From positions 1 to 64,000 of the forward strand of contig JAKLPS010000017.1 in assembly GCA_022013695.1 (NCBI GenBank): a stretch of DNA of 64,000 nucleotides, in the 5' to 3' direction. Every line of letters starts with the position of its first letter. Position 1 is the first letter of the stretch. Below the pieces are notes generated by a model, which was not told the origin of the DNA, made no database searches, and worked only from the letters and a program-made list of their open reading frames with translations. A program made the position numbers and the translations under genes. Below are positions 58,141-64,000 of the stretch, one piece after another. The stretch comes from Weeksellaceae bacterium (GTDB taxonomy: Bacteria > Bacteroidota > Bacteroidia > Flavobacteriales > Weeksellaceae).

Positions 58141-61100
58141 TTAATTAATGTCTTCGAATTCTTTTCTGGAACCTACGATCACGTTCTGGTAATCTTTGAG
58201 ACCTGTACCTGCAGGGATTCTGTGCCCTACGATTACATTTTCTTTCAGACCTGTCAAGTAATCTACTTTTCCGGATACCGCTGCTTCGTTTAGAACCTTA
58301 GTCGTTTCTTGGAACGAGGCTGCAGACATAAAGGATTTGGTTTGAAGTGCCGCTCTTGTGATACCCTGCAATACAGACGTTGCCGTTGCAGGAAGAGCCT
58401 CTCTCACTTCTACCAAAGCCTGATCTTCACGTTTCAGTTTCGAGTTTTCATCTCTAAGTTCTCTGGCGGTGATCATCTGTCCTGGTTTGAAAACTTTGGA
58501 GTCGCCTGCTTCCATCACGACTTTGAGACCAAATACTCTGTTGTTCTCTTGCAAGAAATCATATTTGTGTTCCAAAGCGCCTTCTAAGAATTGGGTATCG
58601 CCACCATCCACAATCGATACTTTGGTCATCATCTGACGGACAATGATCTCGAAGTGTTTGTCATCGATCTTCACCCCTTGAAGACGGTAAACTTCCTGAA
58701 TTTCATTAACCAAATATTCCTGAACTGCCGTTGGACCTTTGATTTTCAAGATGTCATCTGGTGTCACGGAACCGTCAGAAAGTGCGCCTCCGGCATAGAC
58801 GAAGTCATTTTCCTGAACCAAAATCTGATTGGATAATTTAACCAAGTATTTCTTGATCTCTCCAGTTTTTGCTTCTACGATTAGCTCGCGGTTACCTCTT
58901 TTGATTTTACCGTAGGAAACTACACCATCAATCTCTGTGACAACCGCTGGGTTGGAAGGATTTCTCGCTTCGAATAGTTCGGTAACCCTCGGAAGACCTC
59001 CGGTGATATCCCCTGCTTTCGCAGATTTTCTTGGGATTTTGATTAAGACTTTACCCGCCTTGATTTTTTCACCATCGTTTACCATAATGTGGGCGCCAAC
59101 AGGTAAGTTGTAACCTTTTTGCTCTACGCCTTTGGAATCCACCACTTTGAGGGTAGGAACAGCTTTTTTATTTCTAGATTCAGAGATGACTTTCTCTTCG
59201 AAACCAGTCTGCTCATCGATTTCCAATTGGAAAGAAACCCCTTGGATGATATCTTCGTATTCCACCTTACCAGAGTTCTCTGCAATGATAACGGCGTTGT
59301 ACGCATCCCATTTCGCAATCATATCTCCTTTTTTCACTTTGTCGCCGGATTTTACAAACAACTCGGATCCGTAAGGAACGTTGGCGATCATAATCGGTGT
59401 TCTGGCTTCGTTGTCTGCAACCAAACGGAATTCGGTTGAGCGGGAAACCACGATGTCTGCTGACTGTCCGTCTTCTCCTTCGGATTTAATGGTTCTGACC
59501 TCATCCATTTCTACGATACCATCGCGTTTTGCAACGATGCTTGGATTCTCAGAAATGTTAGTCGAGACACCGCCTTGGTGGAAGGTTCTCAATGTCAACT
59601 GAGTTCCGGGCTCTCCAATGGATTGCGCAGCAATTACGCCCACAGCTTCTCCCATATGGATGCCTTTACCAGTTGCAAGGTTACGGCCATAGCATTTGGC
59701 ACAGATCCCTTTCTTGGCCTCACAAGTTAATGGAGAACGAACCTCAACGGCTTCGATTCCCGCTTCGTCGATCGATTTAGCAACCGCTTCTACGATTAAT
59801 TCGTCTGCTACTGCCAAGATCTCGTCCGTTTCTGGGTGATAGATATTGTGAAGAGACACTCTACCAAGAATTCTCTCAGCGATTTTTTCTACGATATCAT
59901 CATTTTTCTTAAGTGCCGTGATTTCTGTACCTCTCAGTGTTCCACAATCTTGTTCTGTAATAATGACATCTTGCGCCACATCCACCAATCTTCTGGTCAA
60001 GTAGCCGGCATCGGCCGTTTTAAGAGCGGTATCTGCAAGACCTTTACGAGCACCGTGGGTAGAGATAAAGTATTCCAAAATCGACAAACCTTCTTTGAAG
60101 TTCGCAAGAATCGGGTTTTCAATAATCTCTGCGCCCACGGAACCGGCTTTTTGTGGTTTTGCCATCAAGCCCCTCATTCCGGAAAGCTGACGAATCTGTT
60201 CTTTAGAACCCCTGGCACCAGAATCAAGCATCATATATACGGAGTTGAATCCACCTTGATCTACTTTCATTCTGCTCATAATCATCTCGGTAAGGCTGGC
60301 GTTGGTATTGGTCCAAACGTCGATGACCTGATTGTAACGCTCTGTATCGGTGATAAGACCCATGTTATAGTTGGCCTTGATCTCATCTACAGTTTCGATA
60401 GAAGTAGCGATCATTTTCTTTTTCTCAACCGGGATCACGATATCTCCAAGACTAAATGAAAGACCTCCTTTGAATGCGTTGGCATATCCGAGATTTTTCA
60501 TATCGTCCAAGAATTTCACTGTCGTTGGGAAATCTGTATCTGCCAAAACCTGACCGATGACGTTTCTAAGAGATTTTTTAGTCAATAATTCGTCGATATA
60601 TCCCGAGGCTTTCGGCACGATTTGATTGAATAAAATCCGACCGACGGTTGTTGCAAACAATTTCGTCTTGATCTCTCCATTTTCTTTGATAGGAAGGCGG
60701 CATCTTACTTTTGCATTAAGAGACACTTGTCCCTCGGCATAAGCAATCTCGACTTCTTCGGGAGAATAGAAAGCCAGACCTTCACCTTTAACTTTAACCT
60801 CGTCAGTCGAATGCGCTTCTTTGGTCATAAAATAGAGACCCAAAACCATGTCCTGAGATGGTACCGTAATCGGAGAGCCATTCGCCGGGTTGAGGATATT
60901 CTGAGAACCCAACATCAATAGTTGCGCTTCCAAAATAGCTTCCGGACCAAGCGGTAAGTGCACCGCCATCTGATCTCCATCGAAATCGGCGTTGAAAGCC
61001 GTCGTTACCAACGGGTGAAGCTGGATGGCTTTCCCCTCGATCATCTTAGGCTGGAACGCTTGGATGCCCAGTCTGTGCAAAGTCGGTGCTCTGTTCAAAA

Positions 61101-62406
61101 GTACAGGGTGACCCTTCATTACATTTTCGAGAATATCGTAAACCACAGGTTCTTTTCTGTCGATGATTCTTTTGGCAGATTTTACAGTTTTTACAATTCC
61201 TCTCTCGATCAATTTTCTGATAATGAATGGTTTGTAAAGTTCTGCCGCCATATCTTTTGGGATACCGCACTCGTGAAGTTGAAGACTAGGTCCTACTACA
61301 ATTACCGAACGGGCGGAGTAATCTACCCTTTTCCCCAATAAATTCTGACGGAAACGACCTTGTTTACCTTTCAAAGAATCGGAAAGGGATTTCAATGGTC
61401 TGTTTGATTCCGATTTTACCGCAGAAGATTTTCTTGTATTATCGAATAGCGAATCTACTGATTCCTGAAGCATACGCTTCTCATTTCTCAAGATCACTTC
61501 CGGCGCTTTGATTTCCAAAAGTCTTTTCAAACGGTTGTTTCTGATGATAACTCTTCTGTAAAGGTCATTCAAATCAGAAGTTGCAAAACGTCCTCCGTCC
61601 AACGGAACCAATGGCCTCAATTCCGGCGGGATCACGGGAAGCACACGCATAATCATCCACTCCGGCTTGTTGATCATTCGGGTATTGGCACCTCTCAATG
61701 CTTCTACCACATTTAATCTTTTAAGAGCCTCGGTTCTTCTTTGTTTAGAAGATTCGTTGTGCGCTTTGTGTCTTAGATCGAATGATAGAGAATCGAGATC
61801 GATTCTTTTTAACAATTCTTCCACCGCTTCTGCTCCCATTTTCGCAATGAATTTGTTGGGATCCGAATCATCAAGATATTGATTATCTGCAGGAAGCGTC
61901 TCCAAAACGTCCAGATATTCTTCTTCCGTCAGGAATTCCTTATCCTCGAAGTCGGAACCGTCTGCTTTCTTGGCAATACCTTGCTGGATCACGACGTATC
62001 TTTCGTAATAGATAATCATATCCAATTTCTTGGAAGGAATACCCAATAAATAACCGATTTTGTTTGGCAAAGAACGGAAATACCAGATATGAGCGACAGG
62101 AACCACCAAACCGATATGACCGATCCTTTCCCGACGTACTTTTTTCTCGGTCACTTCTACGCCGCAACGGTCACAAACGATGCCTTTGTAGCGGATGCGT
62201 TTGTATTTTCCACAAGCACACTCATAATCCTTTACAGGACCAAAAATCTTCTCACAGAATAGGCCGTCTCTTTCCGGCTTGTGGGTACGATAATTAATCG
62301 TTTCAGGTTTTAGGACTTCGCCTCTCGATTCCTGAAGAATGGATTCTGGCGAAGCTAAACCAATGGTGATTTTATTAAATCGACTTGTTTTATTTTTATT
62401 TGACAT
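58141..62406 (-). CDS. rpoC: DNA-directed RNA polymerase subunit beta'
   Basis: The 1421-residue largest catalytic subunit. N-terminal zinc site [20 protein letters not shown]; catalytic Mg motif [12 protein letters not shown] near residues 471-482; [18 protein letters not shown] before it; a second zinc region [15 protein letters not shown]; bridge and trigger parts such as [19 protein letters not shown]. Complete from [10 protein letters not shown] to the stop. Follows rpoB by 136 bp, the normal rpoBC order. Confidence 0.98.
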   Translation of the reverse strand: MSNKNKTSRFNKITIGLASPESILQESRGEVLKPETINYRTHKPERDGLFCEKIFGPVKDYECACGKYKRIRYKGIVCDRCGVEVTEKKVRRERIGHIGLVVPVAHIWYFRSLPNKIGYLLGIPSKKLDMIIYYERYVVIQQGIAKKADGSDFEDKEFLTEEEYLDVLETLPADNQYLDDSDPNKFIAKMGAEAVEELLKRIDLDSLSFDLRHKAHNESSKQRRTEALKRLNVVEALRGANTRMINKPEWMIMRVLPVIPPELRPLVPLDGGRFATSDLNDLYRRVIIRNNRLKRLLEIKAPEVILRNEKRMLQESVDSLFDNTRKSSAVKSESNRPLKSLSDSLKGKQGRFRQNLLGKRVDYSARSVIVVGPSLQLHECGIPKDMAAELYKPFIIRKLIERGIVKTVKSAKRIIDRKEPVVYDILENVMKGHPVLLNRAPTLHRLGIQAFQPKMIEGKAIQLHPLVTTAFNADFDGDQMAVHLPLGPEAILEAQLLMLGSQNILNPANGSPITVPSQDMVLGLYFMTKEAHSTDEVKVKGEGLAFYSPEEVEIAYAEGQVSLNAKVRCRLPIKENGEIKTKLFATTVGRILFNQIVPKASGYIDELLTKKSLRNVIGQVLADTDFPTTVKFLDDMKNLGYANAFKGGLSFSLGDIVIPVEKKKMIATSIETVDEIKANYNMGLITDTERYNQVIDVWTNTNASLTEMIMSRMKVDQGGFNSVYMMLDSGARGSKEQIRQLSGMRGLMAKPQKAGSVGAEIIENPILANFKEGLSILEYFISTHGARKGLADTALKTADAGYLTRRLVDVAQDVIITEQDCGTLRGTEITALKKNDDIVEKIAERILGRVSLHNIYHPETDEILAVADELIVEAVAKSIDEAGIEAVEVRSPLTCEAKKGICAKCYGRNLATGKGIHMGEAVGVIAAQSIGEPGTQLTLRTFHQGGVSTNISENPSIVAKRDGIVEMDEVRTIKSEGEDGQSADIVVSRSTEFRLVADNEARTPIMIANVPYGSELFVKSGDKVKKGDMIAKWDAYNAVIIAENSGKVEYEDIIQGVSFQLEIDEQTGFEEKVISESRNKKAVPTLKVVDSKGVEQKGYNLPVGAHIMVNDGEKIKAGKVLIKIPRKSAKAGDITGGLPRVTELFEARNPSNPAVVTEIDGVVSYGKIKRGNRELIVEAKTGEIKKYLVKLSNQILVQENDFVYAGGALSDGSVTPDDILKIKGPTAVQEYLVNEIQEVYRLQGVKIDDKHFEIIVRQMMTKVSIVDGGDTQFLEGALEHKYDFLQENNRVFGLKVVMEAGDSKVFKPGQMITARELRDENSKLKREDQALVEVREALPATATSVLQGITRAALQTKSFMSAASFQETTKVLNEAAVSGKVDYLTGLKENVIVGHRIPAGTGLKDYQNVIVGSRKEFEDIN

Positions 62407-62542
62407 TTGTTAGATTTTAAATTTTAGATTTACTCACGACTTAATATTTAATTATTTGAGTTCGTGAATACGCCGTATTTTAGATTTTATATTAATTTGC
62501 TGAATGATTGGCATTCAAAAATTTATAATTTAAAATTTAAAA

Positions 62543-64000
62543 TTATTCTTCAAGTCTTACATCCAGTCCAAGACCTTGCAACTCGTGAAGCAGGACATTA
62601 AAAGATTCCGGAATACCAGGCTCTGGCATTGCTTCTCCTTTCGCAATGGCTTCGTACGTTTTTGCTCTACCAATCACGTCATCTGACTTCACAGTCAAGA
62701 TTTCTCTCAGGATGTTGGCCGCTCCAAAAGCTTCCAGAGCCCAAACCTCCATCTCTCCAAATCTCTGACCTCCAAATTGCGCTTTTCCGCCAAGCGGCTG
62801 TTGCGTAATCAATGAGTATGGTCCGATGGAACGCGCGTGCATTTTGTCATCAACCATGTGTCCCAGTTTCAACATATAAATGACGCCTACGGTTGCTGGC
62901 TGAGAGAATCTCTCGCCGGTTCCACCGTCATATAGGTAAGTGCTACCATATTTCGGAAGACCAGCTTGCTCGGTATATTCGGTAATTTGATCCAGTGTTG
63001 CGCCATCAAAAATCGGGGTCGCAAACTTCATCCCCAGTTTTGTACCGGCCCATCCAAGAACAGTTTCGTAGATCTGACCAATATTCATACGGGAAGGTAC
63101 TCCCAGTGGATTCAAAACAATATCTACCGGCGTTCCATCTTCCAGGAACGGCATATCTTCTTCGCGCACGATTCTGGAAACGATACCTTTGTTCCCGTGG
63201 CGACCTGCCATTTTATCTCCAACATTCAGCTTACGTTTCTTCGCGATATAAACTTTGGCCAACTTGATGATGCCTGCAGGCAACTCATCTCCGATAGACA
63301 ATGCAAATTTCTCACGGTTTTTGACGCCGGCAAGATCGTTGTATTTGATTTTGTAATTGTGAATCAACTGTTTGATCAATTCATTTTTATCAAAATCGAC
63401 CGTCCAATCTGCACCACTGATGTTGTTGTAATCTTCTACATTTTGCAGCAATTTCAAACTAAATTTGGTTCCTTTGCTGATGACTTCTTCGTCGAGATCA
63501 TTTTTCACACCTTGCGATGTTTTGCCGGAGACCAAAGTATTCAACTTGTCGATCAAAGTATTTCTTAGATCATCAAACTTAGCTTTGTAAGTATTTTCGA
63601 TCTCTTCCAATTTGATTTTTTCCTCGCTTCTTTTCTTTTTGTCCTTGATATTTCTGGTGAACAATTTTTTGTTGATGACGACGCCTCTGAGTGAAGAATC
63701 TGCTTTCAGAGAAGCATCTTTCACATCACCGGCTTTGTCTCCGAAGATTGCTCTTAGAAGTTTTTCTTCTGGCGTGGGATCGGACTCACCTTTTGGCGTG
63801 ATTTTCCCGATTAGGATGTCCCCGGGCTTCACCTCGGCTCCGATTCGGATCATACCATTTTCATCAAGATCTTTGGTGGCTTCCTCAGAAACGTTCGGGA
63901 TATCTGCGGTCAATTCTTCCATACCCAATTTGGTATCACGCACTTCCAGCGAATATTCATCGACGTGAATTGAGGTAAACCAGTCCTCACGAACAACTTT
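62543..64000 (-). CDS. rpoB: DNA-directed RNA polymerase subunit beta, C-terminal part
   Basis: The frame runs off the right edge at 64000, so only the last ~485 residues of the ~1270-residue subunit are seen. Characteristic sequences are [73 protein letters not shown] and [20 protein letters not shown]. The 5' two thirds, including the rifampicin region, lie outside. The 136-bp gap to rpoC is A/T-rich and holds no gene. Confidence 0.97.
   Translation of the reverse strand, partial: KVVREDWFTSIHVDEYSLEVRDTKLGMEELTADIPNVSEEATKDLDENGMIRIGAEVKPGDILIGKITPKGESDPTPEEKLLRAIFGDKAGDVKDASLKADSSLRGVVINKKLFTRNIKDKKKRSEEKIKLEEIENTYKAKFDDLRNTLIDKLNTLVSGKTSQGVKNDLDEEVISKGTKFSLKLLQNVEDYNNISGADWTVDFDKNELIKQLIHNYKIKYNDLAGVKNREKFALSIGDELPAGIIKLAKVYIAKKRKLNVGDKMAGRHGNKGIVSRIVREEDMPFLEDGTPVDIVLNPLGVPSRMNIGQIYETVLGWAGTKLGMKFATPIFDGATLDQITEYTEQAGLPKYGSTYLYDGGTGERFSQPATVGVIYMLKLGHMVDDKMHARSIGPYSLITQQPLGGKAQFGGQRFGEMEVWALEAFGAANILREILTVKSDDVIGRAKTYEAIAKGEAMPEPGIPESFNVLLHELQGLGLDVRLEE

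Overview
The window looks like chromosomal DNA of a Flavobacteriia species, most likely Chryseobacterium or a close Weeksellaceae relative. Evidence: five proteins carry type A sorting domains of the type IX secretion system (T9SS). There is a SusC/RagA TonB-dependent receptor, a Bacteroidota-type TrxR-like ferredoxin-NADP reductase, and many promoters of the Bacteroidota -33/-7 class (-7 box TAnnTTTG). Genes rarely have a Shine-Dalgarno sequence. Genus and species cannot be fixed without a search.

Layout. 1-1606: the tail of an IS982-family transposase inserted into a SusC-type receptor gene. 1861-7038: ferritin, DUF493, a deoxyhypusine-synthase-like enzyme, a T9SS cargo and an ABC-F ATPase. 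7109-11518: a Kef-like K+/H+ antiporter with its flavodoxin-fold partner, then a LemA/TPM/TPM operon. 11580-15226: MazG, protein-isoaspartate methyltransferase, and a KAS III plus enoyl-ACP-reductase-like pair. 15379-20230: an accessory-looking stretch with two Gfo/Idh/MocA dehydrogenases flanking a toxin-antitoxin pair with a frameshifted toxin, a lipoprotein, a possible PD-(D/E)XK nuclease, a compound palindrome and an adenine-specific DNA methylase. 20333-23455: 3-hydroxybutyryl-CoA dehydrogenase, a polytopic membrane protein, an acidic small protein and a META lipoprotein.

23686-30001 is a TetR-TolC-adaptor-RND efflux operon whose promoter is bracketed by palindromes, so it is probably autoregulated. 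30278-36766 holds an RsmB-like rRNA methyltransferase, ferredoxin reductase and ferredoxin, a CbpA/CbpM-like DnaJ pair, a YpdA-like flavoprotein and an L,D-transpeptidase. 36970-43969 (minus strand) holds an aldehyde dehydrogenase, an HD hydrolase with an alpha/beta hydrolase, DUF4241 and valS. 44089-46992 holds DUF1573, PPK2 and RmuC.

47200-51193 contains three tandem paralogues, each a six-repeat NHL beta-propeller with a nearly identical T9SS sorting tail; their blades appear shuffled between copies. 51299-57443 holds hemB, a T9SS sorting domain almost without a passenger, an OmpA-family protein, VanZ, an alcohol dehydrogenase and an ENPP-type phosphodiesterase. 57562-64000 holds two copies of a palindromic repeat, DUF3467, rpoC and the 3' part of rpoB.

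Most of the window is housekeeping or envelope biology. The best candidates for something undescribed are the shuffled propeller cluster, the nuclease-like/methylase neighbourhood with its compound palindrome, and the passenger-less sorting-domain protein. No rRNA, tRNA or CRISPR array was recognised by eye.
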